A DNA stretch of 64,000 nucleotides from Gilliamella sp. B3022 (GTDB lineage Bacteria > Pseudomonadota > Gammaproteobacteria > Enterobacterales > Orbaceae), in assembly GCF_028751545.1 (NCBI RefSeq), contig NZ_CP071867.1:2205306-2269305 (forward strand). Direction: 5' to 3'. The position numbers and the translations under genes were made by a program. The notes beneath the pieces were generated by a model. It worked only from the letters and a program-made list of their open reading frames with translations, did no database searches and was not told where the DNA came from. Within the stretch, counting starts at the first letter, position 1. Every line of letters starts with the position of its first letter. Shown piece after piece: positions 23,340 to 31,315 of the stretch.

Positions 23340-24170
23340 ATGTCAAACACAAAATTAGAAACAATTCAGTTCCACAATCAACAATTAATCGTTCTTAATT
23401 ATCAAGATAAACCGTATGTCGCAATGAAACCAGTTTGTGAAAATATAGGGTTAAATTGGGCGGCACAATTCAAAAGAATTCAACGTCATCATGTGCTTAG
23501 TCAAGGTGTTGTCATGATGACAATACCCTCTAAAAGTGGTGCTCAAGAATACATTTGCTTACCAATTTCGATGATAAACGGGTGGTTATTCGGTATTGAA
23601 ACTAGCCGAGCAAAACCAGAAATTAGAGCAACACTAGAACAATATCAGCTTGAATGTTTTGATGTTCTTTATAGTCACTTTATGCCAAAAGTAGCACAAC
23701 AACACCCTAATACAATCTCACTCGAACAACAACAGGCAATCAAGCAAGCCGTAAATGAACGTTCTTACCGAACAGGTGAACATTATCAAGCAATTTACAC
23801 CAAGCTTTATGAGCAATTCAAAATACCTCGTTATCAAGATTTGCCAGCGAATAAATTTGAGGAAGCGATTAAGTGGCTGGGTGGTGTGAATTCTCGAAGC
23901 GGATTATCTGACGCAGATTGGTATGATTTAGCATGGTTATATAAAGCTGCTGAGCGAATGCGATATCAAATAGAATTAATAGAGCCTGCATTGCGTGTGA
24001 TTGATTCAGGTTTTAGAGGCAATTTTTATTCTATGGCTCGTGAATACAAGCGAGTTTTATATAGTGCTAAAGTAATAATTGAACGGGAAACAGCACATAT
24101 ACAACCTAAAGGGATAGCTGATAATTGGAATAGAGTTTTACCGATTATTAGGTTAAAAATATCTATATAA
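23340..24170 (+). CDS. ant: P22-type antirepressor (P22_AR_N plus ORF6C-like domain)
   Basis: This encodes 276 residues from the ATG at 23340, with AAAGGA seven bases upstream; a start at 23301 is inside the leader. The N-terminal 120 residues (TKLETIQFHNQQLIVLNYQ, YVAMKPVCENIGLNW, LPISMINGWLFGI) are the P22 antirepressor domain. Residues about 130-185 (EQQQAIKQAVNERSYRTGE, FKIPRYQDLPANKFEE) are an ORF6C-like domain shared with the Bro-N protein at 30.5 kb. Antirepressors bind phage repressors and induce lytic growth. Control is by the C4-like RNA directly upstream. Confidence 0.9.
   Translation: MSNTKLETIQFHNQQLIVLNYQDKPYVAMKPVCENIGLNWAAQFKRIQRHHVLSQGVVMMTIPSKSGAQEYICLPISMINGWLFGIETSRAKPEIRATLEQYQLECFDVLYSHFMPKVAQQHPNTISLEQQQAIKQAVNERSYRTGEHYQAIYTKLYEQFKIPRYQDLPANKFEEAIKWLGGVNSRSGLSDADWYDLAWLYKAAERMRYQIELIEPALRVIDSGFRGNFYSMAREYKRVLYSAKVIIERETAHIQPKGIADNWNRVLPIIRLKISI
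23812..23876 (+). repeat. 65-bp block identical to 30926-30990
   Basis: The DNA from AGCAATTCAAAATACC to GAAGCGATTAAGTGG is identical in the two antirepressor genes, within a longer diverged homologous domain. Identity over 65 bp in otherwise different genes points to recent recombination. Confidence 0.9.
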
Positions 24171-24194
24171 ACAGAATCAATTATTATAAAAATC

Positions 24195-24217
24195 AAACCA
24201 CCTTCGGGTGGTTTTTT
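24195..24217 (+). terminator. Terminator of the antirepressor gene
   Basis: AACCACC-TTCG-GGTGGTT followed by TTTT. A UUCG tetraloop makes it strong. It isolates the antirepressor cassette from the tape-measure gene. Confidence 0.88.
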
Positions 24218-24402
24218 ATGCTTGTAAAAGTCTGTTTTACAAGTCCATCCAATATTTAAATTCAATTCATAACAATGCCTATCACAAGGCAATTTTTTAA
24301 CCAAGAGCTTTACAGAATGAGCCTATGAGAATGACAGTTAATGTCGAACTCTTGGGGCTGTCTATTCTGTGTGACTTAGGCTCATTCTATAGAGGACATA
24401 AA
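24218..24402 (+). promoter_or_regulatory. Structured leader of the tape-measure gene
   Basis: A perfect 12-bp inverted repeat, AGAATGAGCCTA (24314-24325) and TAGGCTCATTCT (24377-24388), encloses 51 bases. A second interleaved pair, CCAAGAG (24301-24307) and CTCTTGG (24350-24356), cannot form at the same time as the full first stem without a pseudoknot. The ribosome site follows at once. Its role is unknown. Confidence 0.55.
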
Positions 24403-27400
24403 ATGGCTCAATATACAGAAGGAAATATTACTTACACCGTTTCACTTGAAATGAAAGAGTTACTGGAAAATTCTAGAAAAATCATGCAGGAAATGAAAGA
24501 ATTAAATAACAGTGGTTCTAAAGCTTCTAAAGGTCTTGACAAGCTTGAATCTTCCGCTCAAAGTGCTGGAAATTCTCTGGGTAAATTGACAAATATTGCT
24601 AAGGCTGTATCTGCTGCGCTAGTATCAAGTACAGTTATCGCCTACGCTCAAAGCTGGAATGAGCTAGAAGACCGCATACAAAATACTGGCGCAACGGCGT
24701 CACAAACTAAAGACATTCTAGACCAACTTTTAGTTACTTCAGATCGTAACGGTCGTACTATCGAAGAGTCGGCCGAGCTGTATATCCGTCTTTCTAACTC
24801 TATGGGTGAGCTGGGTTATAGCACACAAAGTACAATATCTTATATTGATACTCTATCAAATTTGATGACTATCAATAAGACAAATTCATTGAGCGCAGAA
24901 TCAGCCACCAACGCATTAACCAAAGCGCAGATGAAAGGAAAACTTGCTGGTGTTGAAGCAATGACTGTCTTTAATGCAATGCCTAGTATCCTTAAAACGC
25001 TTGGGAAACAGTTAAATAAGACTGAAGCGGAAGTGCGTAAAATGGCTAGCGACGGTAAGCTATCTATGTCTGAATTTACTGAAGCCATGATCGCTGCGCA
25101 GGAAGAAACGGCTGCACTTGCCGATAACATGCGAAATACTGTCACTGACGGTATTAATCGTGTAACCAACAACCTCAAAAAATATTTTGGTGAGCTTAAC
25201 AACTCCACAGGTGCGACTAAATTACTCGTAGATTCGTTGATTCTAATGTCTCAGCATGTCGATATTTTGATGACTGGAGTCGGCGCACTTGCTGCTGTTT
25301 ATGCAGGAAAATACATCACATCACTAGCTAATGCGACTAAGCAAAGTGCTGAGAAAGTGATTGAAAATATCAAACTAGCAACATCTGAACGAAATCTAGC
25401 AAAAGAAGAGCTTAGATCGCTTGAGATAGAAGGCAAAAAATTAACAGCTAGACGCAATGAACTAGTTGCTTTAAAAGCTGTCACAACGTCAAAGATTCAA
25501 TTAGCAGCAATTGAAAAACAACTTAATAATATCGATAAACAGCGAACTGTATTAATAGACAAAGAAGCTTTAGCGCAAACAAGATTAGCATCTGCAACGA
25601 AATTATCTACTCTTGCTGCCAATGGTTTGAAAGGGGCAATGTCGTTATTAGGTGGTCCAGCGGGTATGTTGTTCCTCGCGGCAGGTGCATTGACAATGTG
25701 GTCAAGTAAAATTGATGAAGCTAAGCAAAAATCATTGGAACTCGGCGATAAAGTTGATCAGTTACGAGAAAAATACAAATCTTTAAATCACGAACAAAAA
25801 AAGCTTGAGCTATCAAGATTAAAAGTTGATATTGATAAAACAAAAGAAAGCATTGACGAGCAAACTATAGCTGTTGAATTTCTCAAAAAAGAATATGAAC
25901 AATACAAGCGCAGAGCTAAGGGTAGTTTGAGTAGCATATTTACATCACAAGAGGGTTTAAATGAAGCTCAAAATAAATATCTAGAAGCAAGTGATAAACT
26001 AAAAAAATCTCAAGAAAATTTAGCAAAAGCAGAAAAAGCTCGAAGTGATATCGAATCTGGAACAATCGAAAAAACAAATGAGGCGACCGAGGCAAACAAA
26101 AATCTATCAAAAAGCTGGGATGAGGCATCTCAAAAAGAAATAGATAAAAAATTAGCAAGTTTATCAAAAGAGCTTGATATTGCCACGTTAAAAGCAGAAG
26201 ACAATAGCGAAGCAGCATTTATTTTAGATGGTCTTTATTCCGCGCTGGGCGATAGTGCTAACGAATATCGAGAAGATTTAGTAGCACTGGCTCTTGGTCA
26301 AACAACATTCACCAAACTAACCGATGCGCAGGTGATAGCTTTACAGCCGTTGATAGCACAATTAAGAGCGTTGTCAGCGGAAAACAATAAAATTAAGGCA
26401 AGCAATAAAAAAGGCACAACAAAATCCTATGCCAAAGAAGTCAAAGAACTTAGCGACAAGCTTGAAGTTGCGAAGTTAGAAGCGCAAGGGCTTACTGTTG
26501 AAGCTGAATTGCTTGCTATTACTCAAAAAATGGGCAGTAAGGTTACAGCAAAACAAACAGAAGAGCTTAGAAAACTAATCGAAACATCGCAAGCATATAA
26601 AGCGTTAGGTACTTTACAAAGCCCAATTGATATTGAAAAAAACAGTTATAACAATTCAAAAACTGCGTTAGATGACTGGTTTTCTAAAAATCCCAAAAAG
26701 TATGCGGAGTACAATTCTAAGCTTGAACAATTAGAGCAACAACATCAAATAAACATGGCTAAAATTAAGTCTGAAGCCGTTGTATCTAAAGTTGACGACG
26801 CTGTAGCACAAGTTGACCCCGTTCAAGCATTGAAAAATGAGAAAGATAAAAAGCTAGCTCTTATCCAAGAATTTGCACAACAAGGGCGGATGATAGAAGA
26901 AAATGCTATTGCGCTTCGTGAGGCAGCTAATCGTCAGTATGAACAAAACCGCATCAATGCTCAGTGGGAAATATGGCGCAATCAAAGCGATGCTAACGAG
27001 TTTTTGGCATCATCATTAGAGGGACTAGCAAGTAGCGCAACAAGTACGATATCAGGGCTGATGTCAGGTACAATGACAGCAACGCAGGCAATGCAGAACT
27101 TTGCTAATGTTATTCTAAATGAAGCCATCGGGTCACTTGTTCAAATGGGTATGCAATACGTTAAAAATGCTATTGTAGCAAAAACAACATCAGCAGCAAC
27201 TACAGCTACACAAGTGGCAGAAGCGGCGGCATTGACTGCCGCATATACGCCAGCAGCTATCCAAGCCTCGATTGCAACGCAAGGCGCAGCAGCAACAATT
27301 GGCACTACCTCATATATGACAGCTATGGGCACCATGAAAGCAGCAGCCATTGCGGGTGCACGTAAAAATGGTGGTCCAGTAGATGCTAACTCAATGTATC

Positions 27401-27675
27401 GAGTAGGTGAGAGTGGCAAGCCTGAAATATTAATGCAGGGAGGCAAACAATATTTAATACCGGGCGAAAACGGACAAGTGCTCAGCAATCGGCAAATAAC
27501 ATCAGGTAGAGTTGGTTCAAACGTCAATCTTACTATAAATATGCCGTTAAATATTGGCGATAATGGCGGAATGTCCGAGCAAGAGGGACAGCGGCTAGCT
27601 AAAAACATGGAGCAAGCAGTACGAGCGCAGATTATGAAAGAACAAAGACCAGGCGGACTACTAAATCGTCGTTGA
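24403..27675 (+). CDS. Tail tape measure protein
   Basis: This encodes 1090 residues from the ATG at 24403, which follows AGAGGACA. The N-terminal part contains a tape-measure core (KAMTVFNAMPSILKTLGKQL-like stretch near residue 190 and MASDGKLSMSEFTEAM). Long coiled coils rich in Lys, Glu and Gln run through about 280-700. Hydrophobic stretches (AAVYAGKYITSLANA, GPAGMLFLAAGALTMW) and an Ala-rich region near 930-990 follow, then GGPVDANSMYRVGESGKPEI, a usual C-terminal motif. It sets tail length and enters the host membrane on ejection. At about 0.15 nm per residue it implies a tail of roughly 160 nm. Confidence 0.93.
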   Translation: MAQYTEGNITYTVSLEMKELLENSRKIMQEMKELNNSGSKASKGLDKLESSAQSAGNSLGKLTNIAKAVSAALVSSTVIAYAQSWNELEDRIQNTGATASQTKDILDQLLVTSDRNGRTIEESAELYIRLSNSMGELGYSTQSTISYIDTLSNLMTINKTNSLSAESATNALTKAQMKGKLAGVEAMTVFNAMPSILKTLGKQLNKTEAEVRKMASDGKLSMSEFTEAMIAAQEETAALADNMRNTVTDGINRVTNNLKKYFGELNNSTGATKLLVDSLILMSQHVDILMTGVGALAAVYAGKYITSLANATKQSAEKVIENIKLATSERNLAKEELRSLEIEGKKLTARRNELVALKAVTTSKIQLAAIEKQLNNIDKQRTVLIDKEALAQTRLASATKLSTLAANGLKGAMSLLGGPAGMLFLAAGALTMWSSKIDEAKQKSLELGDKVDQLREKYKSLNHEQKKLELSRLKVDIDKTKESIDEQTIAVEFLKKEYEQYKRRAKGSLSSIFTSQEGLNEAQNKYLEASDKLKKSQENLAKAEKARSDIESGTIEKTNEATEANKNLSKSWDEASQKEIDKKLASLSKELDIATLKAEDNSEAAFILDGLYSALGDSANEYREDLVALALGQTTFTKLTDAQVIALQPLIAQLRALSAENNKIKASNKKGTTKSYAKEVKELSDKLEVAKLEAQGLTVEAELLAITQKMGSKVTAKQTEELRKLIETSQAYKALGTLQSPIDIEKNSYNNSKTALDDWFSKNPKKYAEYNSKLEQLEQQHQINMAKIKSEAVVSKVDDAVAQVDPVQALKNEKDKKLALIQEFAQQGRMIEENAIALREAANRQYEQNRINAQWEIWRNQSDANEFLASSLEGLASSATSTISGLMSGTMTATQAMQNFANVILNEAIGSLVQMGMQYVKNAIVAKTTSAATTATQVAEAAALTAAYTPAAIQASIATQGAAATIGTTSYMTAMGTMKAAAIAGARKNGGPVDANSMYRVGESGKPEILMQGGKQYLIPGENGQVLSNRQITSGRVGSNVNLTINMPLNIGDNGGMSEQEGQRLAKNMEQAVRAQIMKEQRPGGLLNRR

Positions 27676-27692
27676 TTTAATGGGTGAATTTT

Positions 27693-27719
27693 CATACTAT
27701 TAACAAAAAATTAAGGAGA
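27693..27719 (+). promoter_or_regulatory. Shared moron leader, copy 2
   Basis: CATACTATTAACAAAAAATT followed by AAGGAGA, one base different from copy 1 at 22630. It precedes the second secreted cargo gene. Confidence 0.65.
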
Positions 27720-27724
27720 ATGGT

Positions 27725-28741
27725 ATGAAAAAAATCTTATGTTATTTAGTTTTTTTGCTGTGTATTATTTCGTTTATCTCAGAGGCTGCAGGGAAAAAAG
27801 AAAAATTTAAGCCTGATGGGAAAGAATTATTTATTATTAATGAATATGCTCCAGTAACTCGTATACAAGTACACACAGTCCCAGAGATTGGAACATCCAA
27901 ATTTTTACCCATCGAAAAATATAAAGGTATGGTTGGTTATGTTGATAAAGTAATTGAAACTAAGTACGATTCTTATAAAAAGATTGTTTTGAAAAATGGA
28001 GATGTTTTTTATTTAATTAAAACTTCATATAGCTCTTCTAATCCAAAGTATGAATCAGAAGAATATCTAATTAGTATGGAGGAGTATGAGAAAGTAAAAA
28101 ATAATGTCGAAGAAACAAAAAAAATAAAACTTAATAATATAAGTGATATTTCTATCCAAGTAGCAACAGCAGGCAAATATGGTATTTATGATGTTACCTT
28201 ATCTAATGGATTAAATTTAAGATGGAATGATTTTAAAATATTACAAAACTTTATTAAAAATATAACCGATGAAACTGATGCAAAACTTTTAATAAATACA
28301 TTAAATGAAGGTGGAATTTATCTCTATTATGACGAGATAGATAATATTTACCAAATATATATGGGGGGGGATTCTACGTTTGAAATGTTTTTAAAGATTT
28401 TTGATGCAAAGAAAATAATGCCTGTTGCTAAAGTGACATATAGTGACTCAAATTGGGTTTTTGCAAATAGTTTTGTTGTGTTTCAAAACGGGAAAAAACT
28501 GTCTCGTGATAACGTCCAATTTAAAAGAGACAGTAAATCAGTTGTTGTTGAATGGTATAATTTAGTATGTAGTAAAGAAGATTTGGATAGCATTAGATTG
28601 CTAGATGAAAATGAAGAGGCGACTGTAAGATTTTATGGTTCTAATCACAATAAGGATAAACAAATCAGTACTGAAAGTATTAAAAAAGTAAAAAAAATTA
28701 TTGTGCTATATGATATGTTGACGAAATATTACACCATTTAA
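27725..28741 (+). CDS. Secreted cargo protein with an internal G8 tract
   Basis: This encodes 338 residues with AAGGAGA nine bases upstream of the ATG. A cleavable signal peptide (residues 1-21, ending EAAGK) is followed by a soluble protein rich in Lys, Asp, Asn and Tyr, with no membrane segment and no recognised domain. Eight consecutive G residues at 28373-28380 fall in the codons for MGGDS near residue 217. A change in tract length would shift the frame there. The gene stands alone between the tape-measure gene and a terminator, as a cargo gene would. Confidence 0.72.
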   Translation: MKKILCYLVFLLCIISFISEAAGKKEKFKPDGKELFIINEYAPVTRIQVHTVPEIGTSKFLPIEKYKGMVGYVDKVIETKYDSYKKIVLKNGDVFYLIKTSYSSSNPKYESEEYLISMEEYEKVKNNVEETKKIKLNNISDISIQVATAGKYGIYDVTLSNGLNLRWNDFKILQNFIKNITDETDAKLLINTLNEGGIYLYYDEIDNIYQIYMGGDSTFEMFLKIFDAKKIMPVAKVTYSDSNWVFANSFVVFQNGKKLSRDNVQFKRDSKSVVVEWYNLVCSKEDLDSIRLLDENEEATVRFYGSNHNKDKQISTESIKKVKKIIVLYDMLTKYYTI

Positions 28742-28748
28742 AGCAATT

Positions 28749-28770
28749 CAAACCCTCTAAGAGGGTTTTT
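28749..28770. terminator. Bidirectional terminator between convergent cargo genes
   Basis: AACCCTC-TAA-GAGGGTT followed by T-run on the plus strand. The small minus-strand gene ends nine bases away, so it can serve both genes. Confidence 0.75.
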
Positions 28771-28778
28771 GACATAAG

Positions 28779-28973
28779 TTATTTTGAGAAGTGTTTACCA
28801 AAAAACCATACGAATACAAAAAATAAGATAAAAACCAGTGGATTACCTAATAAATTATCAAGCAATGTGTTTTCGGGAACATTTCTAGCTGCAATCAATG
28901 AATCTTGTCCAAATACTAAATTACTAAAAAATAGTGATAATATGCATAGTGTTAATTTGTTTATCGTTTTCAT
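28779..28973 (-). CDS. Small exported membrane protein in the sieA position
   Basis: This encodes 64 residues with AAGGAAA upstream of the ATG. A signal sequence (about 1-22, ending VFGQ) is followed by a short polar stretch and a C-terminal transmembrane helix (LVFILFFVFVWFFGKHF). It is read with the ribbon-helix-helix gene behind it. In P22 the membrane exclusion gene sieA lies next to mnt, so an exclusion role is worth considering. No similarity to SieA is visible. Confidence 0.6.
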   Translation of the reverse strand: MKTINKLTLCILSLFFSNLVFGQDSLIAARNVPENTLLDNLLGNPLVFILFFVFVWFFGKHFSK

Positions 28974-29048
28974 TTTGAATTTCCTTTTTTGGTATTAACT
29001 TCTTTTTGGTCAAGATAGTTGCGTATGATTCCTATATGGAGTTATTTT

Positions 29049-29318
29049 TTATTTTTCTTCATGGATATAAGTCAAAATATAGTTTTCTTTTAACTTGCGT
29101 AAATCTTCTAATTTGCTTTGAACCTCTCTTTCAATTTCATCTAGTTTTTTGAGATAGTCACCTGTCTCTCCAGATAAATAATTTTCCAAAGCATAAATAA
29201 TTTCGTTGTTCATTGATCTGCCATTTTTTTTAGCTAACTCAGCAATTTTATCTCGCATTCCTTCAGGGAATCTTACAGTAAACTTATCCTGCAATTGGCT
29301 TGGGAATTTCTTTTCCAT
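29049..29318 (-). CDS. Mnt/Arc-like ribbon-helix-helix repressor
   Basis: This encodes 89 residues. KFTVRFPEGMRDKIAELAKK then NGRSMNNEIIYALENYL is the Arc/Mnt ribbon-helix-helix fold, with the DNA-contacting strand DKFTVRF. A C-terminal coiled coil (DYLKKLDEIEREVQSKLEDL) resembles the tetramerisation helix of Mnt, which Arc lacks. It is divergent from the second such gene at 29428. It should repress the promoters between them and so keep the antirepressor genes silent. Confidence 0.85.
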   Translation of the reverse strand: MEKKFPSQLQDKFTVRFPEGMRDKIAELAKKNGRSMNNEIIYALENYLSGETGDYLKKLDEIEREVQSKLEDLRKLKENYILTYIHEEK

Positions 29319-29348
29319 GATAAAGTCTCAAAAAATTTTTGAATATAT

Positions 29349-29395
29349 AATAATGTCAACTTGACATTATTGTAAATAGTGTTAAATTAACACTA
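29349..29395. promoter_or_regulatory. Two perfect palindromic operators over divergent promoters
   Basis: Palindrome 1 (29349-29371, 23 bp, half-site AATAATGTCAA around a single C) contains TTGACA on both strands. Palindrome 2 (29377-29395, 19 bp, half-site TAGTGTTAA around a single A) covers a TAAATT -10 element (29383-29388) located 16 bp after the rightward TTGACA (29361-29366). The centres are 26 bp apart. Two different operators between two different ribbon-helix-helix genes mirror the P22 mnt-arc arrangement. Confidence 0.8.
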
Positions 29396-29427
29396 GTGGC
29401 AAATAGCCATCACAAAAAGGAGAGAAG

Positions 29428-29592
29428 ATGCAAAAAGAGAAATTTATAAAATTCACTTTTAGAATACGTGAAGATGTTCATAGTGAAGCAAAGGCAAGAG
29501 CTGAAAAAGAGGGAATATCTTTAAATTCAGCTTTACATCAAATGGTTGTAAGAGAACTGGAAAATAACAAAAGGAGAGAAACAAATGTCTAA
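29428..29592 (+). CDS. Arc-like small ribbon-helix-helix protein
   Basis: This 54-residue gene starts with ATG at 29428, preceded by AAAGGAGAGAAG. FIKFTFRIREDVHSEAKARA then EKEGISLNSALHQMVVREL has the ribbon-helix-helix pattern of Arc (53 residues in P22). It overlaps the Rha-type antirepressor gene by eight bases, so the two are translationally coupled, as arc and ant are in P22. It probably limits its own operon after induction. Confidence 0.8.
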   Translation: MQKEKFIKFTFRIREDVHSEAKARAEKEGISLNSALHQMVVRELENNKRRETNV

Positions 29593-30433
29593 AAAAGCAA
29601 AAACCCCAAGTGCTGCAACACTTGAGGTCTCAATAATTAATCCCACTATAAAAGGAACTAATATAATGAAAAATGATACATCTTTAGTTAATAAAAGTCA
29701 ATTGACAATGTCTAGCCGTGAGATAGCGGAATTGACAAATAAACGACATGATCATATATGTCGTGATATTAGAGCAATTTTAGTTGCTTTATTAGGTGGA
29801 GAAGAAACAGACTACATCCGTAACCCAAATCTGGGTTACCTAACAAATCAACATGTTAGCTGTAATCAGTATAATTCTAAAAATCCTAACGCATGGGAAT
29901 ATCATATTTCTCGACGATATACTGAGATACTGATAACTGGTTATGATATTAAACGTCGTACAGCAGTTATTGATCGTCTATATGAGTTAGAAGAGGCTAA
30001 TAGAACAACTCATTCAAAACTTCCAACCACTAAAGAGCTTGCATTAATGGTTATTCAAGCTGAAGAAGAAAATGAACGGCTTTTAATTGAAAATAAAACA
30101 TTAGGAACTCAGCTCGAAGAAATGAAAACAACAGTTGAAGCTTTTGATCGCATTGCAACTAAAGCTGAGGGTAGTATGTGTGTAACTGACACAGCTAAAC
30201 ATTTACAGGTACAACCCAGAAAATTCTTTCAAGAATTAAATGCAATGGGGTGGATCTACAAAAGAACAGGTTGTAGCCATTGGCTTGGTTATCAAGATAA
30301 GGTCAAGCAAGGTTTGTTAGAGCATAAAGTAACAACGGTCTCAAGAAGTGATGGTAGTGAAAAGATAGTAGAGCAGGTATTAGTTACCCCTAAAGGACTA
30401 GCTAAACTATCACAAATATTAACAATGCACTAA
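29585..30433 (+). CDS. Rha-KilAC antirepressor
   Basis: This encodes 282 residues. Residues about 40-135 (LTMSSREIAELTNKRHDHIC, then YHISRRYTEILITGYDI) form a Rha regulatory domain. A coiled coil at about 160-185 leads to a KilAC/ANT domain at about 190-280 (MCVTDTAKHLQVQPRKFFQE, then NAMGWIYKRTGCSHWLGYQD). A second possible start is the ATG at 29666 after AAAGGA; the first 27 residues are low-complexity. It lies in the ant position of an immI-like operon and should inactivate a phage repressor. Confidence 0.9.
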   Translation: MSKKAKTPSAATLEVSIINPTIKGTNIMKNDTSLVNKSQLTMSSREIAELTNKRHDHICRDIRAILVALLGGEETDYIRNPNLGYLTNQHVSCNQYNSKNPNAWEYHISRRYTEILITGYDIKRRTAVIDRLYELEEANRTTHSKLPTTKELALMVIQAEEENERLLIENKTLGTQLEEMKTTVEAFDRIATKAEGSMCVTDTAKHLQVQPRKFFQELNAMGWIYKRTGCSHWLGYQDKVKQGLLEHKVTTVSRSDGSEKIVEQVLVTPKGLAKLSQILTMH

Positions 30434-30483
30434 GCCATTATTATAAGCCCTCTATAAAAAGGGGGCTACTTGAGGATATAGCT

Positions 30484-31245
30484 ATGACAAATCAATTAAT
30501 GTTTCACAGCACGACTGTGCAGTCAGTCAATCACAATAATCAAATTTGGATCACATCTACCGAGCTTTCAAAACTGTTAAAATATTCCGATAGTAAATCT
30601 GTAACAAAGATTTATAGCCGAAATTCTGACGAGTTTACCAATAAAATAACAATGGTGGTCAAATTGACTACCAATGGAATAAACAATAGCTTACGTGAAA
30701 AATCTGTCCGTATTTTCTCTCTTAGAGGTGCACATTTAGTCGCAATGTTTGCTAATACAGAAATAGCCAAAGAAGTAAGAAAATGGTTACTTGATTTAGC
30801 AGATAAAGAAATCGGTATAAGTGAGACTATTTCACTCGAACAACAACAAGCAATCCAACAAGCTGTTAATGAAAGAGTTTATAGAACAGGAGAAAGACAT
30901 CAAGCGGTTTATTCAAAGTTTCATCAGCAATTCAAAATACCTCGTTATCAAGATTTGCCAGCGAATAAATTTGAGGAAGCGATTAAGTGGTTAGGTGGTA
31001 TAACACTGAGGGATTATAAGTCAGTTAATATTGATAATTTAAAACGACAATACAATTATATAGGAACAATTCAGGAATATTATTACAGAATATTTGATTT
31101 ATATAATGATTGTTTAGCTGATTTTTTAGAGAAAAACAGCCCACATCTTCACTACAATTTTTCAACAGCACTTAATAAGATACAAGTTAATCTGAGTTTA
31201 TCAATGAATTTTGTTCGTGGTGAATTGCCAAGAATGAATTGCTAA
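30484..31245 (+). CDS. Bro-N antirepressor with ORF6C-like domain
   Basis: This encodes 253 residues with TTGAGGA before the ATG. The N-terminal domain (WITSTELSKLLKYSDSKSV, then FSLRGAHLVAMFANTEIAKE and VRKWLLDL) is of the Bro-N type. Residues about 118-170 repeat the ORF6C-like domain of the P22-type antirepressor at 23.3 kb, including the 65-bp identical DNA block. The C-terminal helices differ. It is the third gene of the immI-like operon and may target another repressor than its neighbour. Confidence 0.85.
   Translation: MTNQLMFHSTTVQSVNHNNQIWITSTELSKLLKYSDSKSVTKIYSRNSDEFTNKITMVVKLTTNGINNSLREKSVRIFSLRGAHLVAMFANTEIAKEVRKWLLDLADKEIGISETISLEQQQAIQQAVNERVYRTGERHQAVYSKFHQQFKIPRYQDLPANKFEEAIKWLGGITLRDYKSVNIDNLKRQYNYIGTIQEYYYRIFDLYNDCLADFLEKNSPHLHYNFSTALNKIQVNLSLSMNFVRGELPRMNC
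30926..30990 (+). repeat. 65-bp block identical to 23812-23876
   Basis: Second copy of the identical stretch shared by the P22-type and Bro-N antirepressor genes, coding for FKIPRYQDLPANKFEEAI. Confidence 0.9.
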
Positions 31246-31276
31246 TAGTTTGCTGAACACTACAAAAATTTATTTA

Positions 31277-31299
31277 AGCCGCCTTCGGGTGGTTTTTTT
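31277..31299 (+). terminator. Terminator at the end of the second cargo block
   Basis: CCGCC-TTCG-GGTGG followed by seven Ts, a UUCG-loop hairpin. The next tail gene starts with TGGAGAAAATTATG, the same context as at the small terminase gene. Confidence 0.85.
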
Positions 31300-31315
31300 A
31301 TACTTGGAGAAAATT

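Noticed and set aside
27141-27695. Minus-strand 184-residue ORF at the end of the tape measure gene
   Set aside because: It is antisense to the Ala/Thr-rich end of the tape measure protein; Cys/Val/Ala-rich shadow composition and no start signal.
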